Assembly: GCA_024138015.1 (NCBI GenBank)
Contig: JAMXBB010000003.1
Location: 11,378,341-11,442,340, forward strand
DNA: 64,000 nt
DNA from: Lumnitzera littorea
Taxonomy: Eukaryota; Streptophyta; Magnoliopsida; Myrtales; Combretaceae
Direction of reading: 5' to 3'
Below are positions 46,845 to 60,041 of the stretch, in pieces. The position numbers and the translations under genes were made by a program. The notes beneath the pieces are model-generated. The model was not told the origin of the DNA. It searched no databases and saw nothing but the letters and a program-made list of their open reading frames with translations. The first letter of the stretch is position 1. Each line of letters opens with the position of its first letter.

Positions 46845-49800
46845 TGTCACGCTCCGAAGCGGTAGAATCATAATAATCTTGCCATGCATATCATTTTAGG
46901 ATAAAAGTTAACTTTACAGCCACTATCTTATATTTAATTTACTTAAGGCATCTACGACTAACTTGCTTTGAAGTAAATAACTCACAAATTAAACAAATTA
47001 TTTATCTAAGCAAGTATGAAAATATATATATTAAGGTTCAAATATTACAATTAATGTTTACAAGATTTCATTGTATTATATTACCTAAGTAATACTTTAT
47101 TTGCAAATGGAAGATTCTAAAATAAGAACTAAGACCTTAGAAATATATCTGTTCTTCATATTTATTTCCTCACTCTCCAGAATCCAGTAGTTACAACCTT
47201 CAAGATAAATATAGGCTACTTTCTAGCTAGCCCCTACAACAATATCTATAGAGATGTAAGTAACCAACCGCTCAATAAGTTAAGATGAAAACTTAAAACT
47301 ATACATCAAGCATAAATAAGGTTATCAACTAAATTAGTTAGATGCAATGCATATACAAGTAAATGCCATCTCACGACATTATTCGATCCGTCATAAGACT
47401 GAAGAAATTTCACCTACTCTAATCCGAGTTAAAGAGTTTAGTGCACATATTAATAGCTCTCAACTAAACCTAAACTTTTACAATGGAGACACCACTCCTC
47501 CAACCATTGACTTTACCCCTATCACGACCTCCTTTCTTGTTACTTAGTTCGATTAAGGATGAAGAAGAGAACTATTATTCTATCCAGTGCTATCCCCTTC
47601 AAAGGGTTCAATATTTAACCGAAGAACTCTAAATGTATCCCTTAATGGGTTGCTATACAAATCCGTTTTAGACTTATAAGACATATATTTACTTAGGTTT
47701 AGTTTAAGGTGTTCAATAATTTTGCACAAATCACACAAATTTCAATAAGAACATCAAACTAGAATCATATAACCACATCTAGAAACACACACACACAAGT
47801 ATGCGCACAGTCAACTATCTAACAAACACAATCACGTATAATCTCAAGCCTCCAAGTTTTATAAAACAATACTCCAAAATACAATAAAGTATCAATCCCA
47901 ACTTATCTGGACTTTTAGCTTGCTCACTTAAGATGTAACTTGTACAAGCCATCACCAATAATCCCTATAATACAAATGTTGTTGTAGTACTCATATAACT
48001 ATCCGGTATAAGCTTTATTCTATAATTCTTTATGTTATCTTTAGTTTAGAGTTTTATTATACCTAATTATTCAGGTTTTTAAATCTTTTACAATTATTCT
48101 TAATTTAGGTTAGGTTCTAATTCGATTTTTGAATCGATTTCTAAATTAGGTTATATATTCAGTTTCTAATTACGGGTTTTATACGTGAACCTTATAAACT
48201 TATTTTGAACCATTATGTGAAATTAATCACATTACACTTAGGTATCTAGCTAGTATTCTAGTTCATATGGTACACCAAATTCTTAATTTAATTACTAAAT
48301 TTGCTCCCGATGTGAGAAAAAATTATATTTTTCATATAATTATCTAAATTTATATTTCATATCTAATTTATTATATATTATTGTTATTATAAATTTTGAC
48401 CTATTATTTCCTACTTATTAATTTCCTATATATACATATTATGTGTTATTACATAATTCACAACTAAATCACTTATTTAACATTTCTTATACTATAAATA
48501 CCATCTTTAATACTATAAATATCCAAATGTCTAATTATTCCCTAAATTAGAATTTATACCCATTTAATCTCTAAGTCACAAAATTAGCTTAATTATATAC
48601 TTTTACTCGTTATTCATTTATTATTATTGCCTAATATGCATAATATACACAATTAACATTCCAAACTTGACAAATACCATCATACACTAGTAAATTACAT
48701 CTCATGATTTCTAATTACATCCTAAATCAGTATTTATATCAACATATCATTAATTTGCCAAAAATAGGCCCAAAATCACTCTTTTATGTATCATTTTAAA
48801 GCCTAAAAATTATCTAAAATTTTGAAAAATTAAATTCTAAAAAATCTCTTTATAGCACTGTTATAAATACTCTCAATAGTCTAAACAAAAATTTTGAGGT
48901 CAAAACTATGCTATTAAGATAATTTATTTTTAAATTGAAAATAAACTCAAGTTTTGAGGTTTCTTAAGCACTATATATTACAAGACCTAATTTTATCAAA
49001 ATAGTATTTTCCCTAAAAACTAAATACAAAAATATCTCAAAATACTAAATTTCATAATTTTCCATAATTATTTAGTATTTTTAATAAATAAAGAAAAATT
49101 AGAAAGAAAATCAAACTCATAAGCATTACTAACTATAGCCACCATAGCCTTGTCAGCACCACCAAGCGTGGGGTCCATTGTGTAATGGTCAGTTTGGTTT
49201 CATCCTAGGTACTGTTCGGGTATAGGTTCTCCTATTTGCCCTAAATACATACTATTTTGTATATTTTTGAAAAAATTGGTTTCCCTCTTCTTCTCAACTT
49301 CTCTCTATTTTCCATGAACTCACAACTAACTAAAATAATTTTTGGTTGGGTTAATTTGAATCTATAGTAGTGTTTTAGGGTTTTCTTTTGATTTTTAATT
49401 AACACATATCCTTATCTCTTCTTCTTTTTTTTTTTCACTTTCTAATTGGTTTAATTCTATTGGTCAATTTTGTATTCTCAATCCCAGCTTGCCACGACTC
49501 ATTTCTGGATAGTTCTACATTTTTTATAATTTTCTTGATTTTTACTGAATTTTTATGAATTTTATTTAATTAATTAGCATTATTTTAGCATATTTTAGGT
49601 ATTTTAAGTAATTTCCCATATTTTTACCTATACATAAATACATATATGGTATAAATAAATACTCCTGAATATTATTTAACTTATTTTATGATTTTTAGTG
49701 TGCATATAATTTATCTTATCAATCTGTTAATTATCGGAACTTATTTTACGCATTTCTTATAAATAACATGTAATATACATATAATTCAATATTATAATAA

Positions 49801-49960
49801 TTAATTATTTTATTATTTATTTTTCCTAAATCTAAATTCACATGATCATTTTTATTTATATTTCTAATTTCATCGTAAAATTTAAACTCAATGAGATAAT
49901 TTACCTAACTACCCTAAATTTTACGAACTAAACTCCAAACACTTAATTGCGAGGCTTACA
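46845..49960 (-). mobile_element. C2: 3.1 kb solo LTR of the C family, reverse orientation
   Basis: On the plus strand it opens TGTCACGCTCCGAAGC and closes GAGGCTTACA, the complements of the end and start of C1. Colinear matches to C1 are seen across the length, e.g. TTTGAAGTAAAT (46967), the CCCCTTCAAAGGG block (47594), and TTACGCATTTCTTATAAATAAC (49746-49767) against the complement of C1 near 8337-8360. The flanks are CTCAT (46840-46844) and CTTAT (49961-49965), a 5-bp duplication with one C-to-T difference. No internal coding region or second LTR, so a solo LTR is favoured. Confidence 0.82.
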
Positions 49961-51969
49961 CTTATCACTTAAAATTGCACTTACAATTAGATAACATTTT
50001 TAGCGTATTGTTTTGAAACCTAATGGTGACAGATGATGCTCTGTTTTTTATACTAATTATTCTTAGTGGTTCTATATTTAATAAGAATTTAGAGATGGAT
50101 AACTTATGCTACGCCTTTCCTCTTACCCATACATATACACAAGCACATGGTTCCTCTTTTTTCTTTTCATTTTAAATTTTTCAATTCAAGACTACATTGT
50201 TTCAATTTGAATATAAGAATGTAAAGACCAAAAGTAAGGTTTTTGCTTTTCCTTCCTTTGATCTTATAAAGAAACATGTACTAATATAAACTGTTAGGAT
50301 TAAGACAATATAATGATAGGTCATATTGAATCTATATGTTTAAAAATGAAAAATAAAGAAAGGATGAAAGGTCGTCAGGTTGCATAAACCTAATTATAAC
50401 CCGATGGCCTCTAACCATTTATTTTCTTTTTGTTTTTAGTTTTGCGATAGTAGGTAGCCTCTCACCACTCAGGATAGATCATAAGACTCATGTTAATGAG
50501 TCATCACCCCTTAGACAAGCATGGTTATTGCTAACCAACTCTATCGATGGGTGGCTGACAATAGCCATTTCTTTTTTTCTAAAAGAAATTTTATGCCCTT
50601 TTCGTTATTTTTCATATTCTCTTTTTTATATTTTGTATTTTAATTACTTTAAAAAATAATTAATTAAAATATATTTAAGTAAATACCATTTCAACATTCA
50701 TATATTGTCATGTTAGATAAAATTTCCACATAAGTTGTCATGTTAGCTTTTCAAGGAGGTGAGTGCTAATCTTTTGAAAAGTGAAGGTCTGTATGATTTT
50801 TAAAGTTTTCAAGAGAAATCCAATGATTTACAAAAAAAAAAAAAAAGAAGAAAAGAAAAAACTCTTTACCTTTGAGTTTGAAGTAACATTAGCTCGCAGT
50901 ACTTATTTTCATTCAAACCTTGAATTGTTAAGTTATTGAAAAGAGTTTCAAGCTAACTTTTATGGTCTCCCTCTCCCTCCCTTCCCTCCTTGGCAAGGAA
51001 AAAAAAAACGTAGTGTAAATTGTGCTTCTATTGCTTATATGAAAATTTTAATCTATTATAGAAACCATCTTAAGATTAGAATTTAGCAATCAATTAATGA
51101 AGCATAGCCGTAGACTAAATCTAACAAATCAAATTAAATAATTAGAGGATTAGATTAAGTAATCAAAGAATAACTTCAAGCTATTGAATTAACTAAAGAA
51201 ATATAAGTTAGGAACTTAATTGGGTTTCGAATTGTAAATGAATGAATTTTCATGGATTAAATAATGAAATTACTTGAACAAGATAATTAAGTTAGAAATG
51301 TAGTCAATGATGCTTAATATAAGAGAAAGACGAAGAATCATGGCATGTTCGATTGATCTCATAAGAATGTAATAGAATGGTTATTACTCCCATCAACTTG
51401 TTCCTATATTTGGTTAATAGAATAACTATTTCACAAAACTTCTGTAATTGTAAAATAAGGAATCGCAATTCCTTTACATTACCAATGGAATAGTCGTTCC
51501 TTGATTTTTTTTTTCCAACATAGTTCCACATCTATATGTGTCCTTAAAGTAACTAAAATAAATGACTACTATTTTTATATTGCATTCCTTAAAAATTGCA
51601 ATTTTATTCTTACCTTATTTAATTCATAACAAAACATACTATTGGAATTCTAATAAATTAGGGAATCATAAATGTAGTAACACCACCGCCCATTCCCAAA
51701 AAAAAAAAAAAATACATAATCTCAGTGTATAATAAGGTTCACAAGCTGTAGAGTAGCTTATGATGACCTTAAGAAGGGGTTGGAAAGCTTGACTAAAGTG
51801 ATTGAGAAAATTTTGAACATAGGATGCCAAATATTATTTAGAGATACATGGGCCATAGATTCATTAGTGATAGCTAGTTAATTAGAGCATAAGGTCAAGA
51901 TAGAGTAGATGGATAAGACACGAGACATCCACTTGTAATGTTTGGTAATGGTCTAACCCAACGCAATTT
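49961..51969. other. AT-rich intergenic DNA, no gene recognised
   Basis: Short chance ORFs only. The stretch 51330-51500 has phrases such as GGAATCGCAATTCC and GGAATAGTCGTTCC, common inside plant MITEs, but terminal repeats could not be paired. Confidence 0.4.
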
Positions 51970-52345
51970 TTTAATTAAAGGAAAAAACACAAATAATCCC
52001 CTTAAACTTTCACTTCGGTATGGATTGATTTCTTAGACTTTCAAAGTGTACTTTAATACTTCCTAGATTTTGATAAATTGACAAATAACTCTCATAAATT
52101 GAAAATAACCTTTTTAAATTTTGATTTTAGTATACAAATACCATCTAAACTTATCAAAACATGCTCTAAGACCCCATAAACTTTGACAATAGTGTTACTT
52201 TTTCTAGCTAAAAAAGAAACGTCCTTTATGTTGCCAATTTAGTAAAGTTTAGGGGGGTCTTAAAGCACACTTTGAAAGTTCAGGAGATCAATATGCACTT
52301 AAGTCATGGTTTAAAGGAGTTATTTGTAATTTCCCCCTTAATTAA
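51970..52345. repeat. MITE of about 375 bp with long inverted ends
   Basis: The left end reads TTAATTAAAGGAAAAAACAC, ACAAATAATCC, GACTTTCAAAGTGTACTTTAA. The right end, on the other strand, reads TTAATTAAGGGGGAAATTAC, ACAAATAACTCC, AACTTTCAAAGTGTGCTTTAA. The inverted arms run over 100 bases. TTAATTAA is present at both ends and may be or contain the target duplication, but it is palindromic so the boundary cannot be fixed. No ORF. Confidence 0.75.
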
Positions 52346-53100
52346 ATGAATTGAGAAGTTAGGAGGAAGCAATTTGATGGGTATCCAAGTCTAACTGATT
52401 CAATCACTAGAGCTAATGCTAGAGGTTTACATAACTTGGTTAAGTAGATTCTATTAAGTTCTTTAATTTAGGAAGAGTGAGCATATGTCGAAGCATTCAA
52501 ATCACATATTATGTCTCATAGAAATCCAACTTAAATTATGTTAGCTTTGATGAAAAAGCTATTGCTATTATTGTTGAAATTGTTGTTGCAAATAGATTTT
52601 GTTTGAATCTTATGTCGGTAAGATCTAACGACAGTAATTCCATAGTTGCATATGTAACACTGTTTAGATCTAATAATGATGATATCTATACAAAGTAACC
52701 TTTACAATAGAACCTTTCCTTAATGACACTACTTACTTCTTAGTAATTATTTTTATTTACATACTTACTTTTAATAGTCCATGATACATACATAAAAGCT
52801 TTCTCATGTAATAGCACAATATTCGTTTTACCTTAGTTACATTTGATTAAGTTAATCTTTGATTACAACCATTCTCTTATCGACCATTCAACTTGTAGTA
52901 AACAAATGCTTTCTTAATTCATCAATCATATCAAATTAAGTGGATATAATTTAACTCTCTAACTACAAAGTATGCCAAACCATTCTTTGTATCCATTTTA
53001 TTTGAAAATCTACTGAAATATCAATTATGTGTCTTGATTGATTCTTGGTTTAGGGCACATTATAATCAGTTTTAGAGTCCAGCTACAAGTTAGGAACTTG
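52346..53100. other. Unassigned intergenic sequence
   Basis: No terminal repeats, domains or RNA genes seen. It leads into the gag relic. Confidence 0.35.
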
Positions 53101-53639
53101 TAAGGGTAATGTTTGGCTAAAAACACCATGGGAAGGACAACGTGCATGGTTATAGTTGTGTTTTCCATGAGCAAATTGGTTATTTTAATGTGAATGTAAG
53201 AATATCGGGGTAAAAAAAAAAATCAATTACTCTATGGAACATGAGATAACATCGAGAGGTAACTAACCAAATTAGAATAATGGATAAATGAGATGAACTA
53301 GTAGATGGATGTTTTGTTGAAATCCTTAAAAATAATTACAGAGCTCTTAAATTTACCAATAGGTATGCAATTGCACTTAAATGAATGATATATGATATAG
53401 GTCGATGAAGGGTTGATAAATTGGCAAAACAAGGAGATAGTAACATTGATGATGTACGAAGCGAAAATAGGTGCCATCCAAATTGAGGCATTAATAAGAT
53501 CAAGCTAAATATTCCACCTTTTAGTGAACTTATTGCATTGAAATACTATCTTGATTGACAACATAAGTTCAATAAAGTTTTCGATGTTACTAGTATGACA
53601 ATCACACTAAGAAGTGTTTAACGAACTTAAAGTTTACAA

Positions 53640-54400
53640 GGCATGCTAATTTGCAGTAGAAGAACATAAAGGCATAGAGGATGACATATAGAGAAAGAGA
53701 AATTAGATGATGATCGATGAAACATCTAGTATACAGGCATTTGTACCTAACTACTACGATCAAGAGATGTTCCTTTAAGCTTCAATCTTTAAGGCAAGGC
53801 AAATCAACTATGGAAGATTATATGAAAGAATTTGAATGCTCATGGTGATGTTTACGGTAAATGAGCCTAAAAAACAAACTGTAATGATTTGTCACTAAAC
53901 CAAATTTCACAATTGTTGGTATTATAAAATTCTAGCCATTTAATTCTCTTGAAGATGCAATCTAGTTAGCAATTAAGATAAAGAGACAAGGGTGGCGAAC
54001 TCCCTTCCACACTTCGGTTTCTACTCTTAAAATGGCAGTTCCTAATGAGTATAGGGTTGTAAAAAATTGTAGAATTGATAGAGATAGTGAAGCATAAAAG
54101 CATATGGAGGAGAGCTAACAAGGTTAATGCTTACAAGTATAGGGCTTTAGTTATAGATAATTTGAATGAAATGGAGTAGAGGGTGATTAGAAGGAAAAGT
54201 TGTTAAAACACTTTAATTATTTTGTCTCTATACACATTGTTGTACAATGTGTTAACCATAGTGTAACGATGGCAAGGGGATGTTTTGGAGTTAAATGTAG
54301 ACAATGAAGCGGAGGAGAAGTTGTTCGAGGATATAGAGGCACCCCTAAATGCCTTTTGATGAGGAAATGGATGGGACAATTAAAGAGAGTAGCATTTTTT
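53640..54400 (+). pseudogene. Ty3/gypsy gag relic
   Basis: The plus strand reads VPNYYDQEMFL near 53740-53775, then (after a frame change) QGKSTMEDYMKEFE near 53800-53840, PNFTIVGIIKF near 53900-53930 and LEDAI..LAIKIKRQ near 53948-53990. This is the order of the retrotransposon gag core in plant Ty3/gypsy elements (…RFVPxYY…, …VEDYxxEFE…, …LEDxVxxAIKxExQ…). There are many stops and frameshifts. No protease or RT follows before 54409. It is unrelated in detail to the gag of B. Confidence 0.6.
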
Positions 54401-54408
54401 ATGGCAAA

Positions 54409-55436
54409 TGTAACTCCCTTAGGCTTAGGAGCACCATAAAATGCCATGTTTTCTTAATGATCTACTTACACATTTGGCTAAATGAGCAACTAAAATCTCT
54501 AAAAATTCATAAAACAACTCAATGACTCTCATATGGAAAAAAAGAATCTAAAATGTCACTGGAAGTCACAATAGAATCTCTTCGAAGTACCGAAACTGAA
54601 ACAAACATAGTTAAACTTTCATGTTCTATATAATTAAAGAAGTCTCTCAAATAACGAGTCTATTTCTCTTCTCTCACTAACGGCTTACATCTCATCATCA
54701 TAATAACAATAATACTCTCCAATGTCTTCATCCTAATAATAATAATACACTTATCCATTCTCATCATAATGTACCTATTCGTCTAAAGTTCCTATTGCTA
54801 AAAAAAGAAAATGAATGAGCTAATACACAGTACAAAATCTACAAACACATACACATGACACACAATAATCAATATAACACATGCAATGATGCAAATGGAA
54901 ATATCAAACAACAGGTTAATATCTCTAATCAACCTAACAATCAACACATCTTAAGATCACTCGTAATTAACTCCAAACTTGGAGCATCTCAAACTCCACA
55001 TATGGTTCCTAATTTGAGACATTAGCACCACAAACCCCATTTAAATAAACACTAAGGCACTGGAATTGCAGCCTCCAAACACCACCTAACCTACTTGGTT
55101 GCAAGACACTGGTATTACGACATTCGGATACAAACTTAATTTGCCCCGTATCATATGTAAGGGGAACTCCACTCGAGATAATATCACCTAAGGATCGACA
55201 AGGTGCTACCTCAAGGACATTGGTACTACAACCCCTTGAGCTCAACCAAACACAAGAAACAAACATATTTCATTCCAATTAATTAGTAGTCTAGTTCACT
55301 TTAACCATCATAAATAAGCACAAGCAGCAAACAAATGTTTCATATACCTAAGTCTCATAAACAACTTGGAGAACTTATCTCAAATGAATTTTCAAAATGA
55401 ACACTTGAATAATAAAATAAGAGTAACTCCTTTTTT
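54409..55436. other. Possible LTR segment left of the Harbinger element
   Basis: The stretch opens TGTAACTCCC right after the gag relic, and its composition (repeated short CA-rich phrases, no coding sense) is LTR-like. It could be the far part of element D's LTR, split by the Harbinger insertion, or another element's LTR. I could not prove either. Confidence 0.25.
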
Positions 55437-56339
55437 TACCATGTTTATAAACAAGGTACTCAAGGAGATACCTACAATGCCACATCAACATTTTAAATAA
55501 CTCACTTTTCAAAACAATTCTCTACTTTATGAAGGAGTACTTCATCGATATTATGTGTCATTTTTTTAAATCTTTTATGGGTCACATATATTGTTACTTT
55601 TCATACAATATATAAAATATTCTTTATATATTTTCAAACATGAAAATTTATTTCACTAGCATTACATATTATAATATTAATTTATTTTTTATTATGGAAA
55701 AAATAAAAAAAAGGAACATCAATTAAAAAAAAGAAAGACCATCGCTAATATGAAGGCAAATCAACTACATCCAACATCAAGTAATGCTAATTAATATAAA
55801 AGAAAAAACCTGCAAGGGCTTCCCATAGCCATTATTCAATGGCTATTTAATACAAAAGAAAAAAAATATTAAGAGCACTACATGTTTCTGGTGAAATAAA
55901 TAATACTAATTAATATTTTAAAAATAAAAATTAAATCAAACTAACAAAATAACATTTTCCATTGATATTACAATAGGGATAATAACTACATTTAAAACCA
56001 TACTAGATGAATAACATAAGTAGCACATGGGAAAAAAATAAAAGGAAAAAGAAGAAAGCTAAAAAGCCAATACTAATTAAAAACCATCCTTTTGCATATT
56101 CATTGTGGTGCAATAGGTCCAAATCACTGCTACACATGCTCAATCAGATTAACTTATGATTAATGGTGTTTAACTCTACAATGGAGCCGAATATTATTTC
56201 AAATATAAGTTGTATACTCTATAGTATAGTTGTGAGAAATACATAGTTCAGGCTCAATACTATCTCCTAACTCATAGTTTGTGACATGAAAACTAAAATT
56301 ATAGTTATCTCATTCATCTTCAACAATAATATAATGTAA

Positions 56340-57330
56340 AATTATCCATGCTCTCATTATTGTCCTATAACCATTTGATCTCACATATGTAAAGGGCCAC
56401 GCACTATAGCAAAATTAGCTTGTAAAATTCCAAAAGTTCGTTCAACATCTTTCCTATATCCTTCTTACTACCTAGCAAATAATTTCTCCTTTGAAACTCA
56501 TGAATATGAAATAGAGTTAATAAATGTTGACTATTCTAGGTATATATCATCAGTAAGATAATATCTAGTATCATAATCTCTACCGTAGATAGTGTAGTTA
56601 GCCAATGAAACAAGTCCCTTCAAAATGTCATCAAATAGAGTCAACGATCCAACACATTCATATCATTGTTAGAGTCAAGGACACTTAAAAATGCATGCCA
56701 TATCCAAGTGTCGAACAAAGCAACTGCTTTAAGTATGATTGATGGAGAACCATGATCTCCTCAAGTATACATGTCTTATTATGCAGTTGGATAATTTTTC
56801 CACTCCTAATGCATACAATCTATATTTCCCAACATACCAAGAAATCCACATTGCTTAGCTACATAAAGCAAGCATTCAATATCAGTTTGATTAGGCCTAC
56901 GTAAATATTCATCACCAAAGCATGTATTTGCATCTTCAACAAACTTCTTAACACATTGTGATATCATGCCTATAGCCATCTGCAAGCAATCATCTAAAGC
57001 GCTACTTGCTACTTCATAAGCTATCATCTTAATAGCTGCAGTGTACTTTTGTAATGATGATAGACTTGAAAGACCAGCAACAGGCCTCTTTAGTCTTAAA
57101 TAGGGAGAGTAATCCCGAAGTGCTTGAACAATGCCAAAGAACACGACTTTCCTCATTTAGAACCTTCATCGAAATTGCTAATCGATGTAAACCGAGTCAT
57201 ATAAGAAGTAGTCATTATACAAATGATTATGTTCCTCTACACAACCTCTATCCATGCACTTTCTCTTATGTCTTCTAGTTATGAAACTGTCACATATTTA
57301 TGGGAGAATTTCATATACACGCCTAATTAC
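56340..57330 (-). pseudogene. PIF/Harbinger DDE transposase, broken
   Basis: The best open part (57156-56806) has SLQKYTAAIKMIAYEVASSA, CFGDEYLRRPNQTDIE and GFLGMLGNIDCMH, all diagnostic of plant PIF-like transposases. The first catalytic aspartate is in NIDCMH. After stops, the reading continues in other frames: SNNDMNVLD with the second aspartate at 56662-56664, YYLTDDIYL near 56550, and RKDVERTFGILQANFAIVRG with the catalytic glutamate at 56441-56443. All three DDE residues are therefore still encoded although the frame is not. The protein would cut and paste the element at TTA-type targets in the nucleus. Confidence 0.9.
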
Positions 57331-57689
57331 GTCACTCCAGGAAATGCTTAGCTTCGATAAAATAAATTCTTTGATGACTTTTTTTATGCTTATTTTGCTC
57401 ATAATCGGAGCTACTGGAACTACTTAAATTATTTGCAGACATAACGTTTATAAGGAGAAAAGAACATTATATCATAGAAGATGATTGCATTAAAATCCCT
57501 TACATTGCATTAAAGAAATTAAAGTCTCCAATTATATAAACTAAAAGGTCATGCGTTGAATTAAAGAAATTAAATTAATGAATTCTTTCTTTTGCTAAGA
57601 ATCTCCATATGCATTTCCTCAAACCACTGCTTTTGTACTAGATCTAGCTACAATGCATTGGTAGTCATTATTGGTCTTTCCCACTTGAG

Positions 57690-58735
57690 AAGCTTCCAGT
57701 ATTCCCTTTCAATCTTGCAGCTCTCATTTTCCTTATATGCTTAAAGTTCTTCCTCCTCTTCCTTAATCATCTTACTCAATAGCTCAACTCTATCACAATC
57801 TGTACTACTTAACTCTTGTATCCATATGCTGATTCATCAACCGTCTCATTAAATTCGACCTTTGTCTTTCCTTTTCTCCTCATTGTCGATCTACTAGGTG
57901 GACAAGTGACTTGCTTACCTTCCTCAACATCATTTGCTAAATCAGGATTCAAAGATGAGCTAGTGTATGCACTAGATTCACTAACCTTAGTCCGCTTACT
58001 TTGACTCTTCTCCGTATTATGATCTTAAGACATCCACTTCAGTTCATGGCATAATATCACCTAACAATATTCAACCTTACATGATCTTTTCTCATTTTCT
58101 CTATAAAGATCGTAAGCGTCTTTTATATAATCATGCTCTTTCTTCCCACTTTGGGCTCGCCTTTTTATTTGATCATAGTATGCTTTGAATTTCATCATAT
58201 CCCTTGATATTTTTTACCATCAAGCTTTTCTTCGTTGCCATGTTAGTTTATGTAGATTTTTTTCCCCTTTGAAGCTTGTCCTTCTTCAAAACTTTCATGC
58301 ATTCATTGCTAGAAAGTCTATAACTGTTGATTATTTCCAATAAAGGCGTCTTTATTAACACGCAACCATGAGTGAATGAGAAGTTTGTCATCATTGTAGT
58401 CTCATTTTTCCTACACCCATCATTCTCTTCGTTTTCCTCTAAGTCATCTTCTTCACAAAAGTGAAGTCGTAACAAGGTAGTATGGATATGAGATTTAAGC
58501 TAGTAGGATGACAAAAGAAAGAAAACTTCTAGCTGGAAAGGACAAATGCTACTAAAAAAGCCAATGGAATTGCGAATAATGCAAGATTGTACTAGAATTA
58601 AAAAATTGGAATGCCTTGAAAATATGAGCTAAATGGAAGATAAGACCCACTTTGTGAATTTAGAGGAATTTGAAAATTTTGTGAGCTTTGTGAGTGCTCC
58701 ATATGTGCCAAATTTGGAGACTTATTAGGTTCCAT
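57690..58735 (-). pseudogene. PIF/Harbinger ORF1 (trihelix/Myb-like DNA-binding protein), broken
   Basis: The start MEPNKSPNLAHMEHSQSSQN is at 58735. A glutamine/serine/proline-rich N-terminus with PFSSYFQGIPIF follows, in the style of PIF ORF1 proteins, and then a stop. After a frame change EKLLIHSWLRVNKDAFIGNN (about 58385-58325) resembles the first helix region of the trihelix/SANT domain. Further on are SSLNPDLANDVEEGKQVTCP (about 57950-57890) and a lysine/arginine-rich segment (STMRRKGKTKVEFNETVDES), which match the usual low-complexity C-terminal part. ORF1 works with the transposase, probably as its DNA-binding partner. Stops and shifts make it non-functional. Confidence 0.7.
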
Positions 58736-59261
58736 TTCTAGTTTCAAATTAGAAGCAAATATGTTTTGAGAGTATTGTAGATTTGAGAAAAAATTTAGAG
58801 TGTAAAACATAAACCATTTAAAAGTCTTTATACTAGATAAAAATAACCAAAAATTAAAAAGAAAATTCATTGTCGTTTGATATTGTAGACGTTGGAACTC
58901 ATAAGATATTAGATGCTCAGAAGACGTTGCAATGAATTGACATCCATTCATTGGAGTGAATTTTCCCATGGCACAAACTGGAAGATTTACGTTAGTCTAC
59001 ATGTAATAGACTTTTGGTAATTTCAAGTATTGAAGTGGTTTTGCTATCTCAAATGGCTACTTTTTCTTAAAAGAAAAAAAAATTAAGCACATTTTAAGGG
59101 GCTAAATGGCCCCACATGTCAAGAAAAGGGGAGAAGAATAAAGTTACCTATCGAAGTAACTTTGGCCATTTAATTAACCTACAACACTTAACAAATATAA
59201 GGGAACATGTAGTACTTGGCATGAGAATTTCTACCAAGTACTCCTTATAAATATGCCCTTA

Positions 59262-60041
59262 GATTCTTTCCTTCAGCCACATAAAGTTTTCTTACTTATC
59301 ACTTGATATGGATCATAGGGAAAGAGATGACACACGGCTACCGATATCACACGAATTAGGGGTGAGTCTAAACCTCAAGATGGCTCGAAAGGTAAATGGA
59401 AGTCGATGGTCTAACAATCTCGCACACTAACTCTACAGATATGATGCATCGTAGAATCACATATGGACCAACTAACTTGCTAGGTGTAACGCACTAGACT
59501 AAGCTAGATGGGTTACTTGCCACAATCCTTACTAAAGGGACTGATAAAAGTAAGGGGACGAGTAAGCAATAAACACTTAGCTCAATCAGGAAAATATCCG
59601 ATTACTAAAGATGTCAAATGTTGCGGCTATTACATGTTATCAGTATTTATATGGCCTAATTAGGGAAAGTCTTAGGTTACTACAAATGACCAAAAATATT
59701 CTTACTAGAAAAGGAAAAATACATATGTTACAGGGGTAATTCAGTAATCACGATAAAATGAATAGTAGATGACAGTACGGATGTTAAAAGGTGGGATGCG
59801 CATCCGTTTCTCAATTTGATGGTCCAAATTGCACCAGATGCTAAGCAGAGCTGTTTAGGTTGGCAACTCAACAGGTTGGCAAGTCGATAGTTCTAGATAT
59901 GGAGAGGTTTAGCTCAACAAATGGCTACTCTTCTACTTAGCCTCGGCTGGTTGGCTTGGTAGTAGGGTAGCTCGACCTCAAACATTTGTTAGCTTAACAG
60001 TAGGTGGGTTCATTATTCAGCATTGGATTTACCTGACAACA
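59262..60041 (-). repeat. 3' LTR (at least part) of element D
   Basis: On the minus strand the LTR starts TGTTGTCAGG at 60041, right after pol and a purine-rich tract (GTAGAAGGGGAAGAAA, 60051-60066) that fits a polypurine tract. A TATA box lies about 390 bases in. The far end was not found; the LTR may continue across the Harbinger insertion toward 54409. Confidence 0.6.
59644..59651 (-). promoter_or_regulatory. TATA box in the D LTR
   Basis: The minus strand reads CCATATAAATACTG. Its distance from the LTR start (about 390 bases) is a usual U3 length. Confidence 0.5.

Larger units (their letters stand above)
55437..59258 (-). mobile_element. PIF/Harbinger DNA transposon, about 3.8 kb
   Basis: It has the two genes typical of the superfamily, both on the minus strand: a trihelix/Myb-like ORF1 (right part) and a DDE transposase (left part). 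The right end on the minus strand reads GGGCATATTTATAAGGAGTACT; the left end reads ACCATGTTTATAAACAAGGTACT, an imperfect terminal inverted repeat. TTA lies outside the right end (59259-59261) and next to the left end (near 55436-55438), as expected for the 3-bp TTA/TAA target. Both genes are broken, so it is not autonomous now. The left boundary is good to about five bases. Confidence 0.8.

Noticed and set aside
49172..49250. tRNA-like start (GGGGTCCATTGTGTAATGGTCAG) followed by a GTTCGGGT-like phrase
   Set aside because: It resembles the 5' half of a tRNA, but the anticodon arm and acceptor stem do not pair, and it lies inside C2.
55009..55266. 85-codon minus-strand ORF
   Set aside because: No motif; the surrounding sequence looks like LTR rather than gene.
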